Shown in pieces: positions 50,054-59,935 of a DNA stretch of 64,000 nt. Below the pieces are notes generated by a model. That model ran no database searches, was not told the origin of the DNA, and saw only the letters and a list, made by a program, of their open reading frames with translations. Source of the DNA: Paraphysoderma sedebokerense (Eukaryota; Blastocladiomycota; Physodermatomycetes; Physodermatales; Physodermataceae); assembly GCA_025602915.1 (NCBI GenBank), contig JAHLJZ010000021.1, forward strand, positions 248,001 through 312,000, read 5' to 3'. Position numbers and translations under genes: made by a program. Numbering within the stretch: position 1 is the first letter of the stretch; each line of letters opens with the position of its first letter.

Positions 50054-50914
50054 AAGTCGCAATAGCTACTTTGCCATTGCGGAAAATATTAAGGTGTCAT
50101 GGCGTTTCGGGCTTAATAATATTCTGAATCTGACTGTGTGTCCTCGCTCTCCATAATTAGTTGCTTCGTGCTACTATGAGTCAACTTAATGCGGGAATTG
50201 ACATTTCCTTGAATGTCTTTACATTTACACCAAACGAAATTCACTAGGGGACTTCCATACTTACAATAAATATTTGTGTAAACTTGCGTTCTGCGCTTAA
50301 ATCAGCTACCGACATCACGATTCTAGGACCTTGCTACAAGCCAGATAATATGTCTAACTAAAACGTGTGCATTAAAGTCACTGTAAAGTACAACACAACT
50401 TATGCACTACAAACGCATGAATCACGCTGTAGAATAGGCTAGCGGAGCAAAGTAGATATCCATTCAAAGCCTGCAGATGTTAAAAAAGCTCACATATTAA
50501 TACACAGTTGAAGGAATTTCGCCGAGATGATGTGTGAATAGGAGATGTAAATTGATTTACCTTCCATGGACATTGTCTCGCGCATTGCCGGTAAGGGGCC
50601 GCGCGCCAACGCGTGTTGCTATGGTAATAAATCACGGGAAAGTTGCTATGGCGATTCTCTTCGTGACTGTTGCCATGGAGATTGTCAAAGTAGTTTTCTA
50701 CCAAAATTGACGAAGTGTTCCTCCTTTTCGGTCATTCATTTTAGGTATGTATTGCAGGCATGACGTTATAACTGATATTCATTTGCGTTTTCCGCATTTG
50801 CATCTAAGTTATATATATCTGTATAAAAGGTGGTTTGATTTGGTACTGACTTCACCATATTTTGAATCAAATTTTTTGCCATTTGATTTTATCCTAGATA
50901 GATCGTAGTTCAAG
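50054..50914. other. Intergenic region upstream of the eL13 gene
   Basis: This presumably contains the eL13 promoter. It holds three X-box-like direct repeats (separate entry) and a GC-rich patch near 50595-50615 (GGGGCCGCGCGC). A short plus-strand open frame (50566-50763) spans the repeats and is discussed as a finding. Confidence 0.45.
50615..50682 (+). promoter_or_regulatory. Three RFX X-box-like direct repeats with exact 27-bp period
   Basis: GTTGCTATGGTAAT starts at 50615, GTTGCTATGGCGAT at 50642 and GTTGCCATGGAGAT at 50669. Each is exactly 27 bp from the next. The consensus RFX X-box is GTTGCCATGGCAAC. The first half and centre match very well in all three copies, and the second half less so. 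The sequence between the copies is not conserved. They lie about 230-300 bp before the eL13 start codon. Three phased copies suggest binding sites arranged on the same side of the helix about every two and a half turns. That they bind an RFX protein is inference. Confidence 0.5.
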
Positions 50915-52138
50915 ATGAAGCACAACAACCAGCTTCCGAACGCTCATTTCAGAGTGCGTATTATTTTTTGCAATCAATTTTAAAATACGATGTGCACTTT
51001 TAGAAGGGATAAACAAATGTCTAGAGGGACGTTACGGTTATCGACAACTACGAATGGATCATCAGGTTGATTGCCTTTGTACAAAGCGGTGCATATTAGC
51101 GGATGGTGATTTAGTATTCAATCGGAATTGGGCGAATGCGGAATAATGCCAAAAACTTCTTCGATGTCCCTCTTAGACTTTTGTTTGTCCTAGGCGCCGA
51201 TATAGATAGTGCAGCCGAACCGAGTTTGCGATATTGAGGCTGATTGTCGTTTTCTTTCTCATTTGTAGAAATACTGGCAACTCCGCGTGAAAACGTGGTT
51301 TGATCAACCAGGCCGCAAACAACGCAGAAGACGTGCCCGTGTTGCCAAAGCTGCCAAGGTCGCTCCTCGTCCCATCGATTTGCTCCGTCCAGCTGTCCGT
51401 TGCCCCACCGTCAAGTACAACACAAAAGTTAGAGCCGGTAAAGGTTTTACTTTGGATGAATTGAAGGTACGCATACGATATGAAATAGATTTTTGTTCAT
51501 GCAAGGTTGATCGTGGAGTCTCAATCTTCGGTTTCGCTAGGCCGCTGGCATCAACCGTAACCAAGCCCAAACTATCGGTATCGCTATCGACTGGCGTCGC
51601 AAGAACCGATCGGAAGAATCTCTTCAAGCTAATGTGCAACGTCTAAAGACCTACAAGTCCAAATTGATCCTCTTCCCCAAGAGAGCTGGCAAAGCCAAAG
51701 CTGGTGACAGTGAAGTATGTATTCTTTACCATGTTGGTATCGTCGTTTTCTACTTGTATCTAATTATTTCATCCCATTAATTTAGGCTGCTACTCTTGCC
51801 AAAGCCACTCAGCTCAAGGGAGCCGTTATGCCCGTTAAATCCGTCACTCCTCGTGAAAAGGCCCGTAAAATCACTCAAGAAGAAAAAGATTCATCTGCTT
51901 ATCAGACTCTGTTCGTATTATTTTGACCTTTTTCTGCACATACATAATTTTTCTAATCAATTTTTGCGTTACAGCCGCAAAGCTCGTGTTGATGCTAAAT
52001 ACTATGGTATCCGTATGGTTAGAGTATGTTGTCTTATTTTACTGTTTGCTTCAGATCTTGTGATCTTTCAAAGTACTAAACATGTCTTTTCATTAGGCTA
52101 AAGCCAAGGCCGAAGCTGAAGCCGATGCCAAGAAGTAA
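50915..52138 (+). CDS. RPL13: Large-subunit ribosomal protein eL13
   Basis: Six exons (50915-50953, 51269-51466, 51541-51714, 51786-51910, 51975-52023, 52097-52138) encode 208 residues, the normal length. Motifs in order are [87 protein letters not shown] and [11 protein letters not shown]. The tail is Ala/Glu/Lys-rich ([12 protein letters not shown]). It is a structural protein of the 60S subunit. The first intron (50954-51268, 315 nt) is several times longer than the others, as is common in ribosomal-protein genes. It could house regulatory sequence or a snoRNA, but I see no convincing C/D boxes. Codon choice is visibly biased to GCC, AAG and CGT compared with its neighbours, as expected for high expression. 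Confidence 0.96.
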
Positions 52139-52473
52139 ATATAGTACTTGGTGGATTCTGACCTCGACGTCGATGTTGACCTTCCTTGTAATATGAACCC
52201 TAATAAACATATCACCTTCTCATGTTAAAGCCGCATGTGTCAATGTATTCGGGATGTCATTCTTGCTTTAGGAACAAAACCAGATACTCGCTCGATATTG
52301 AATTCAGTTCATGCCTTTGGCGCGTTGATTACCAGGTTCAGATTATCAAGTTGAGGAACTCGCTGGCTTTCCCCCTTCTCGATCTTGTCAAATGGCGAAT
52401 CCCTTTATTTCATTGATCGAACGATAACAATTTCTTTAAAAGTTTTGTAGTATAAACATTTGATGCACATATT
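52139..52473. other. Convergent 3' region, eL13 / LSM2
   Basis: AATAAA at 52202-52207 is a good polyadenylation signal for eL13. Nothing else is seen. Confidence 0.5.
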
Positions 52474-52997
52474 TTACCGCTTTCCACCCGACTGAGCGGC
52501 TTCTCTCCTTGCAGCGTCTTGTAGGAGAGCAGTATCTACGGCAGCAGCCGGCAACTGTACATATCTTACAACTGATCCTCGGATGAAGCAATTTTTTACC
52601 GATATCTATATTCGAAGGTACTGTTAGCTTTTGTATCGGGTGTGGTCCACACAACAAACAGTTGTATAAATATAGAAGCAGAAGAGCATCAATAGATTAA
52701 ACATACCATATGAGGGTACCTCTTTTCGTCCACAACACTTATGTCATCTAATTTTATGTTTAAGAATTGATCTACTGACACTAATGTACCTTGAATTGCT
52801 AAATCGTTCTTCAGCTCGACGGTAACAATTTGTCCCACCAGAGTTTTAAAAAATGAGTAGAAAAGCTGTATATGTTGATGTTACGAAGTTCAAGTTATAA
52901 TGATATATTGGAATAATTGTAAAAGACAGTAGGGTAAAGTTAATACATAGGGTTGCAGAAAATAATGATTAAGCAATAGAGGAGGGAAGATTTACCA
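52474..52997 (-). CDS. LSM2: U6 snRNA-associated Sm-like protein LSM2
   Basis: Three coding exons (52995-52997, 52707-52865, 52474-52605) encode 97 residues. The first exon contributes only the ATG. The second opens LFYSFFKTLVGQ, exactly where LSM2 proteins read MLFFSFFKTLVG. Sm motif 1 includes VTVELKNDLAIQGTLVSVD, with FLNIKLDDISV, and Sm motif 2 is NCFIRGSVVRYVQLP. The C-terminus is ALLQDAARREAAQSGGKR. LSM2 is shared by the nuclear LSM2-8 ring on U6 snRNA and the cytoplasmic LSM1-7 ring that promotes mRNA decapping. The single-codon first exon means the start codon is followed directly by a GTAAAT donor. Confidence 0.95.
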
Positions 52998-53394
52998 TGG
53001 CGGCAAGATATGTGAGTCCGATAAGGCAAACTTTGGAAGTAACAACTGCTGAATGGTCCTCCAAAAATGTTTAATAGAATCTCAAATTCTAGATAGTGTC
53101 TTGAATATCGAGCTGAGATAAGAATATGCTGTTATATATTACAACAGGAATCGTAATGCGAAGGGTCTTGAGACTAACAAACGGGATGAAGTATCGCAAG
53201 CGTTTTATGAATCGATAGAATGAAGATAGATCGAAGGCAGATAGATTGGCAAAGTGAGTTCTGGGTAATGATTATGATTTATCGTCGGTCGATGGGGTAA
53301 GAGTTACAAATGTATCGGAATGATGAAGGATGCGAGAACGAGTGATTTTGTTTATTTGGCCTACGTCGGATCTCATTCATAAATTCAATACATT
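52998..53394. other. Divergent promoter region, LSM2 / SCLY
   Basis: About 400 bp are shared by two divergent genes. No distinctive element is recognised. Confidence 0.4.
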
Positions 53395-54970
53395 ATGGAT
53401 CCCCGAACATATCATTACTTTGACTACAATGCCACCACACCTCTCGCTCCAGAAGTTATCAAAACCATTTATGAAACTAGTTCAGAATGTTGGGCAAACC
53501 CATCGTCGAATCATCCCTTAGGTAAATCTTGATACGATTCGACTCGGCAGGGCGCGACTGACAGATATGACCTGCTCCTTTCTGATTTATATATTTCACA
53601 TCACCCATTTCGGAAAACAGGAAGAAAGGCCAAGGAATGTATTGATATTGCCAGGAAAAAAGTTGCCAAGTCGATAGGTGCAAGTGAAAGTGGTTTGTAC
53701 TTCAAATTCTAACCGCGAGAAAAATCGAGTCTCGGTTTCCCTTCGTGGTTGCTAGAGAGAATAATTTGACTAACAACCAAATTTGTAGAAATTATATTCA
53801 CATCAGGTGGAACCGAGTCCAACCACATGGTTTTTCATTCTGTCTTGCACCATCACAACTCCGCGGCCAAAGTCTCCGGCGTTTCTTCACTTCCTCATAT
53901 CGTAACGACCGCTATCGAACACCCCGCAACTCTGCTTCCATTAAAGAGATACCATTCCCATGGCCAAATCGAGTTAACATTGGTTTCACCGACGCCGTCC
54001 GGACACATTAATCCAACCGACATTATTCAAGCGCTGAAACCGAATACTGTGTTGGTATCGATCATGTTAGCCAACAATGAAACCGGCTGTATATCTGACA
54101 TAGCGGCGATGAGTGATCTCATAAGGAACTGGGAACGGTCAAACATTCATGACACTGGCCGGATCAAGATTCATACCGACGCGGCACAGGCGATCGGAAA
54201 ATTGAAAGTAGATGTAAAAGAATTAAACGTGGATTATTTAACGGTTGTAGGTCACAAGTTTTATGGACCTAGAATTGGTGCGTTATATGTGCAAGACCTA
54301 AGTAGTCACACAGTTCCTGCAGTGCCAATATTTCTAGGTGGTGGGCAGGAACACGGATACCGGGCGGGGACAGAGAATACCCCGATGATTGCCGCCTTAG
54401 GGGAGGAAAGTGTCATTTGTGCTGCTTCGCACTTCCGACCTTGTTTAATTCACCAACTGACTGGCGCTTGCTGAATAGGCCTCGGAACTGGTGGTGCATA
54501 ATATCGAAAGTTACATAGCAGGTTTCGACAAGACGATATCTTTGCTCCAGTCTTCGCTAGTCCAAGCATGTCGATCTATCCACTTGGGTCTTCAACTAAT
54601 AATCAATGGTATCGCCCCAAAGCTCCCGAACACATTTAATGTATCCATTATTTTTAAGCCATCCTCGTCCGCTGAATCGGTGTTAAGCCCATTTGCCATT
54701 CCGGGGCCATTTTTGAAATCGTTTTTGGAATCACGAAATGTGTTTATTGGACTCGGTGCTGCATGTCACTCCTCTTCAAGCTCACTTGAAAATAATAGCG
54801 TGTACGAAGGTAGTGAGATATTAAAAAACATGGGAGTTGAATTACTAATACGGCAAGGTGCTATGAGAATAAGCGTTGGACGAGAAACAAATGCGGCAGA
54901 TATTGATGCTTTAGTGAAAAGTGTAGCAGACGGTGTGAAGACGTATTTACAACAAAAGACATTGCTGTGA
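53395..54970 (+). CDS. SCLY: Selenocysteine lyase (cysteine-desulfurase superfamily)
   Basis: Four exons (53395-53521, 53621-53692, 53789-54411, 54479-54970) encode 437 residues, close to animal SCLY (about 445). It is a class V PLP enzyme. The start HYFDYNATTPLAPEV and IIFTSGGTESNHMV are shared with NFS1. IHTDAAQAIGK precedes the PLP lysine K223 in VVGHKFYGPRIGALYV. The stretch FLGGGQEHGYRAGTENTPMIAALG and the catalytic cysteine C370 in GLGAACHSS favour SCLY over NFS1, whose loop reads SGSACTSAS. SCLY releases selenide from selenocysteine for reuse by SPS2; some relatives act on cysteine as well. There is no mitochondrial presequence. Most fungi lack selenoproteins, so this assignment has wider meaning. 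The last donor is GTCATT, chosen for frame. Confidence 0.82.
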
Positions 54971-55466
54971 AAATTATGATCGTGTCTTCGAAGGTTCACA
55001 GTTGAGAACGGATTGAGAGAATTGTGATTATCTCTTAATGCGCTGGACGCTTAATTGAAGCTTAAGCTTTGTGGTATATGTCTGCTGCGTTTGCTAAACT
55101 GATAAATCGCTTGAGCAATTATTTAAATTGTTAGTAATTTTAATTTGTGATATTACCACGTTTTGAGTTGGCTTTGGTAGATTTTGCTATTCAGAAAATT
55201 CCGGCCCGCTCATCCTCAGGCTACCTAATGCAGTGTGACTTGCCGAGAAGAAATTGAAAGACTGCAATCATACTTTCCCTGGCGCCGCGCTTTCTAAGTA
55301 TTTGGAGAGTTGAACTGAGACAATATAGAAGATTATTGCAGCATATATTAATTCTACATAATTAATGACACAATATATCGCGGTCTGCTGACTTTATCCA
55401 TTATATCTCATTTGAGCCTTACTTCATCGAATCATATCAACCAGTGATACCTCATCTGCTTCAGCT
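54971..55466. other. Convergent 3' region, SCLY / coiled-coil protein
   Basis: Untranslated sequence. I looked for a selenocysteine-insertion-like hairpin near the SCLY end and saw no obvious one. Nothing else is seen. Confidence 0.4.
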
Positions 55467-57020
55467 TTACCTTAGTATATTTTTCTCTTTTTCTCTAATG
55501 TGCTCCAGCAAATCAAGCAAATGTGCAGGATTTGTAAGAAAGCAGAGAAATAGTTCACGTTTCCATATCCTCCACCTTTCCGTTTTTGTTAATTTGTTTA
55601 CGACGGCTTCTTCATACTTTCTCGTCACTTTATGACAAAATGCTAGTAATGTTGTTGCGTCCTTCACCATCGGCTGTAGATTATTAGTCTGACGCCGAAT
55701 CTCGGATTGTAATGTCAAAAGCCTAGCTGGTAAAAGTGAGAGGGATGATATTTCGTTGGTAGGAGTGCGTGAGGGACTGATTCTGCGGTCACAATGCAGG
55801 TACACTTGTTCTAGAAGACCTTTCATGGAATTATCGCGGGTCGTCAAAAGCTGTGACCGAGACGAAGTTGAATCTATGATGAACTGCATATGGCGCTGAA
55901 CACGGCGGTGGAGGTTGCTGCAATCTTTTGAAAGCAAACTGAGAGACTGTTCTGTAAATTCGAATGAAGTTTCTGGTGAGACGGGTATAGCGCTTGCGGT
56001 GAAATGTCTGACTTTCTTGAGCCTATCCTGGGGATGCGGCGATGGCATTTTCGATATATTCTGGATGACGGTGAAAATATGCGAGTCTGCTGTTGAAATC
56101 TCGTCCCTGTAATCTGCCGACCCACACAACTTCATTGTCGCCATATGACAAGTAAACTTTCCTTCCAAATTTCCCAGATATCTGGCAAAATCAGCAGTGG
56201 CTATAGCTCTCTCTTTGCAAATCTTTTTCTCTACTTGCAATCCCATACTGATGACCATCGTTCTCCCGACCACATCGGTCAGTGTATCCTTCGCGAAAGC
56301 AAGTCTAACGTCATTGATCTTGTTTCGACGAATTTGCGCCCGATGGATGTTCATCAGTAGTCTGTTGCGAACTGAATTTGATGCTATGAACTTGAGATTT
56401 TGGTATGAAGTTGTCTGGATGTTTTTGAATGACTTTTTATACTTCGCCAATGATGACTGGTTCGTTTGCATGCGTGAGGATGTCGTTCGAAAATCCTTGT
56501 CTGACCAATCGTAAAGGAGACCTTTGAGGCACTGTAAATAGACATTTAATTTAACTCTTTCAAATAATGCATTGTAATAGTCCAGCCTTTGATTAGGATA
56601 TATTGCGATCAGTCGTTCGGCGTCATCTTTTTGTACCAACCCTCCCAGTTCAAGGTGATGCGTCGGGTCTGAAATACTCTCTTCCAAAGCATGGAATAAA
56701 AGAGAAACTTCGTTTTCATATGTTTTGATAGATTCGTTGTTGTGGAATAGGTAATCAGTCCAGCTTTTTGACGATTTCGGAATTCCTCCAGGTGCAACAC
56801 TGCCGCGTCTTATGAACTCATTGGAGACCGAAACGCTCTTTGATATGGTAGAATCGAATTTAGTCGATAAGTCCAATGATTGGTACGAAGAACTGGATAG
56901 AGAATTTGAAAGAGAAGTACGAAGTTTCTTGAGGTCTTCAAGATTGGCTTCCAAGGATTTGAGGTGCGAACGAAGGGATTGTAGTTGATGATTCAGGGTG
57001 TGGGAATGATCTGTTGACAT
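55467..57020 (-). CDS. Coiled-coil protein, possibly augmin subunit HAUS3
   Basis: A single exon encodes 517 residues. Helical coiled-coil stretches run through most of the chain: residues about 6-50 (LNHQLQSLRSHLKSLEANLEDLKK), a middle region with HALEESISDPTHHLELGGLV, and the end. The C-terminal segment WRIWKRELFLCFLTNPAHLLDLLEHI resembles the end of animal HAUS3 (EREFYVYFLKDEDYLKDIVENL). That is the main reason for the suggestion. The N-terminal globular part of HAUS3 is missing. An in-frame TAA lies upstream of the chosen ATG, so an extra exon would be needed to supply it. HAUS3 belongs to augmin, which recruits gamma-tubulin to existing microtubules in spindles. Other long coiled-coil cytoskeletal proteins remain possible. 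Confidence 0.6.
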   Translation of the reverse strand: MSTDHSHTLNHQLQSLRSHLKSLEANLEDLKKLRTSLSNSLSSSSYQSLDLSTKFDSTISKSVSVSNEFIRRGSVAPGGIPKSSKSWTDYLFHNNESIKTYENEVSLLFHALEESISDPTHHLELGGLVQKDDAERLIAIYPNQRLDYYNALFERVKLNVYLQCLKGLLYDWSDKDFRTTSSRMQTNQSSLAKYKKSFKNIQTTSYQNLKFIASNSVRNRLLMNIHRAQIRRNKINDVRLAFAKDTLTDVVGRTMVISMGLQVEKKICKERAIATADFARYLGNLEGKFTCHMATMKLCGSADYRDEISTADSHIFTVIQNISKMPSPHPQDRLKKVRHFTASAIPVSPETSFEFTEQSLSLLSKDCSNLHRRVQRHMQFIIDSTSSRSQLLTTRDNSMKGLLEQVYLHCDRRISPSRTPTNEISSLSLLPARLLTLQSEIRRQTNNLQPMVKDATTLLAFCHKVTRKYEEAVVNKLTKTERWRIWKRELFLCFLTNPAHLLDLLEHIREKEKNILR

Positions 57021-57652
57021 GGCCGCTCTTCGGTGGAAGTACTGTTTGGATGCGTCTCTGTCTTAAGTGATCGCGGAGATTTCCATGCATCGATAGTTGT
57101 CGGTTATCACCTTTTCTGGCCTGACATCAGCTTATCAAATAAAACGGAGAGTTGAGCAAGTCTGAATGGACGAGCAGGAGGAGGAAGGCCAGCCCGACGT
57201 TTAATGTTCTTGTTTCGCGTATGTCATGGAGAGCTCAGAAGTAAGAGCAACAACAGTTGAAATCGCTCGGTGTATTATTCTTCTCAACATCATACGCTGG
57301 TTTCTTTTTCTTTATCATCAATTCTACGGGAACAGAGTATACCTGTCGCGCGATTGTCATAATCCCCCGTTGACAGTTCCACACGCACCGTGATTAAGTG
57401 ACAGCATGCACTGCTGTTGATAATTCAGAGCCCTTCGATAGTGCTGGTTTCCGAATTCTGTTCAATCCGTTGTATGATGCACTGATCTGACTGATATCCA
57501 CAAGTACGAATCACGGTGCAAGTTTCGCGCGTTGTTTCATCCCCTCGCGATTCTGCTTCGATGCTGCCGCGGGGGCGGTTTGAGATAGCAAAGTGCGTAA
57601 AAGATAGAAATGTATGGGCGGCAGTGCAGGCTTTCTCTGTCAGAGAGAAACT
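57021..57652. other. Divergent promoter region with GC-rich patch
   Basis: A GC-rich patch lies at about 57540-57580 before the start of the secreted-protein gene. Open frames here run into that gene's first exon but lack motifs. Confidence 0.4.
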
Positions 57653-59874
57653 ATGTGCTTTAACTTATGGTATCTGTTCCTGTTGGTGCCGTTTCTTTCA
57701 GTGCCGATCGATACATCCGTGCGATCAATTGCAGAATTCTACAGTCCTTCTAATGGAGCCTGGACGGGCAGACTCATTCTTCCACCAAAGAACAAGCGTT
57801 CGCCGAATGGGACGGTCTATATGGAAGTATATACTACACCCAAAGATATATCAATCAACATCAGCATAGTGAACGTAGCGTATGACTTGGCGCAACAGTT
57901 TCCGAAAGATTTGTACAGGCGAACAGTAGTTGACGTCGATTTGGACAAGAATCGAAAAGCAATTGACAAAGCAATAAAGCGAGGTGTGCGGCCGCTAGTT
58001 CGATTACATAAATGGGATAATGTGAGGTACAGCATGTATTCTAGTTGCCCTTCGTAAGATGGTCTACTGATGGCTTTGGACAATTATTAGTCCACTGGAG
58101 TCTCTTGCAGGCGCACGAACTTGGATAACCACCATAGCCGATATCTCAACAGTTGACAACATGGAAGTCTTACTCAAAAGCACTCGGTATGATGCAGATA
58201 CAAATACAGTGTATATCGCTGATGAGCCAGTAGAAATAGTTGGGCGGCAAGTTACTTTAGTACAGGTCGTTGGTCCCGTGGATGAAGCAAAGTCTGAATA
58301 CTCAGTGAGATTGTGGAATGAAAAAACAAACTCATTTTTTGGTGGAGAGATTCGAACAGTACTTTTCAAGACTTGGAAGCCTTTGCAGCCGGTAACGGAC
58401 GCTCTGAAGAGGAGGTATCGGTTCAAACCAACCGATATGCATAAACACCGATTGAATCAGTGGGGTCAGTCATGCACAAGAAAATATATCTGATAAAGTG
58501 GTTGGCTCACACAAATTTTTCTAGGATGGTACCTATTCGGAGAAATGGGACCGACGAGTCAAAAATTAGAAATTAGAGCAATAGAACCCCGTAGAATAAC
58601 CATGATAGACAATGAATTGGTAGAAAGATACACCACAGATATCAATGTTGCAAAAAAGATGGTGAACAGCGATTTTTGGAAAAATACAGCGCAGAAAAGA
58701 GGTGAATATCAAATTCTTCAGACTTATATCATTCCGAGGGTAGTTAACTTATTCAATACCAACGCAGGGAAATTCTTGGTTTGGAAAGTGATTGGTGTAA
58801 AAGGAAGTGACAGTTGGGAACTTGGGAGCAAGGGATTAATAGTATCCGTGAGCGGTGGGTTAGGAGGTTCAAAAGGAGAGCTTCAATTACCCTTTAGGAA
58901 GCGTACGTGATATTTTCGTGGAAATTCAGCCGATGCCTTTGATCCTTACTGAAGTTCCGCATTACCGGTTTTAGAATTCAACTCTGGTCATTTAAGTCTG
59001 GGCATATCGACTGTAGTAATTTGCCCTATCACGAAATTCCAGAAGTTCGAGATAGAATACTTCCAAGTTTGTAAGTGCAACCATATTTTTATTGCTTCTT
59101 ATTCAGCAACTTTGATTGCCACTGTTCTCCTAACATTAACTGCGGGTCTTATCAGATGCATCGAATATCGAAAGCATTGTGTCCGGTCGTCAGAAATCTC
59201 ATGTGTATCTTGGCAGTTTGGAGCGTGGATGGATTTTTAATCGAGCAACGTCAGATGTAATAATTCGGCATCCAGCTCTGGACCACTCTTTCAGCTTTGG
59301 TGGAATATACAACTACAAGTTCCTCTCGAAGGTAGCAGAGGAGTTACAGGTTATGATGGCAAGATACAGAACTGGAGATGGAACTGGAATTTCAAAATTA
59401 TCATTATTTACCTCTTGCGTTCAGGACACCAACTTAGCTCTATTTAATACACTACAGCACTTTCGGCATCGGATAAAAGCCGACTCAAAGATCAAAAATT
59501 TCCTGCGAGCCCACCCAAATGACACCGACACCGCATTATTTAATCAACTATCGTCTATTTTGGACTCCTATGAAAGCGAGATTGTGAGGAAGGCATCAGC
59601 GAGAGACGACTGGAGCCAAGATTTTGCTGCGGATAGTATCGGTCGATTGGAGCAACAGGGAGGAAACAAGTGGGATGTGAATTTATTTGAGGCCTTGAAT
59701 AGAGCCATCAAAGCAAGAAAAATGCTTGTTCCGAGATTCCTCGGCGACAATCTCGAGATTTTATTTGCGAAGCATGGGGCGTCTTTATGGATGATGCAGT
59801 ACAATCATATCCCTGGCTTGTATGATAACACAAATATACCGATGGAACCTGGGTTCAGCAAAGCAGATGTGTAA
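57653..59874 (+). CDS. Secreted protein of an unusual family (resembles 'predicted Abi/CAAX family' proteins)
   Basis: Five exons (57653-58026, 58091-58464, 58525-58902, 58975-59070, 59156-59874) join in frame to 646 residues. The chosen ATG gives a clean signal peptide (MCFNLWYLFLLVPFLSVPID). The rest has no membrane helix, so the protein is probably secreted or lumenal. Distinctive stretches are SPLESLAGARTW, WGWYLFGEMGP, QLPFRKQFNSGHLSLGIS, YASNIESIVSGRQKSHVYLG, LERGWIFNRAT and SCVQDTNLALFNTL. From memory, several of these resemble cyanobacterial and plant proteins annotated as predicted Abi (CAAX) family protease. The CPBP membrane-protease motifs are not visible, so I do not claim that activity. 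A longer open frame exists upstream (from 57614), but the shorter start explains the signal peptide. Function is unknown. Confidence 0.7.
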
Positions 59875-59935
59875 TATATAACCTGTAAGTTTCAAGCTTT
59901 GTGATTAGCTCTATTAGCTTTATACATCGTTTGAT

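Noticed and set aside
50954-51268. Possible snoRNA in the long first intron of eL13
   Set aside because: I could not find a paired C box and D box or a flanking stem. A snoRNA search tool would be needed.
54971-55466. SECIS element after the SCLY gene
   Set aside because: No kink-turn core or suitable hairpin was visible by eye. SCLY itself does not need selenocysteine.
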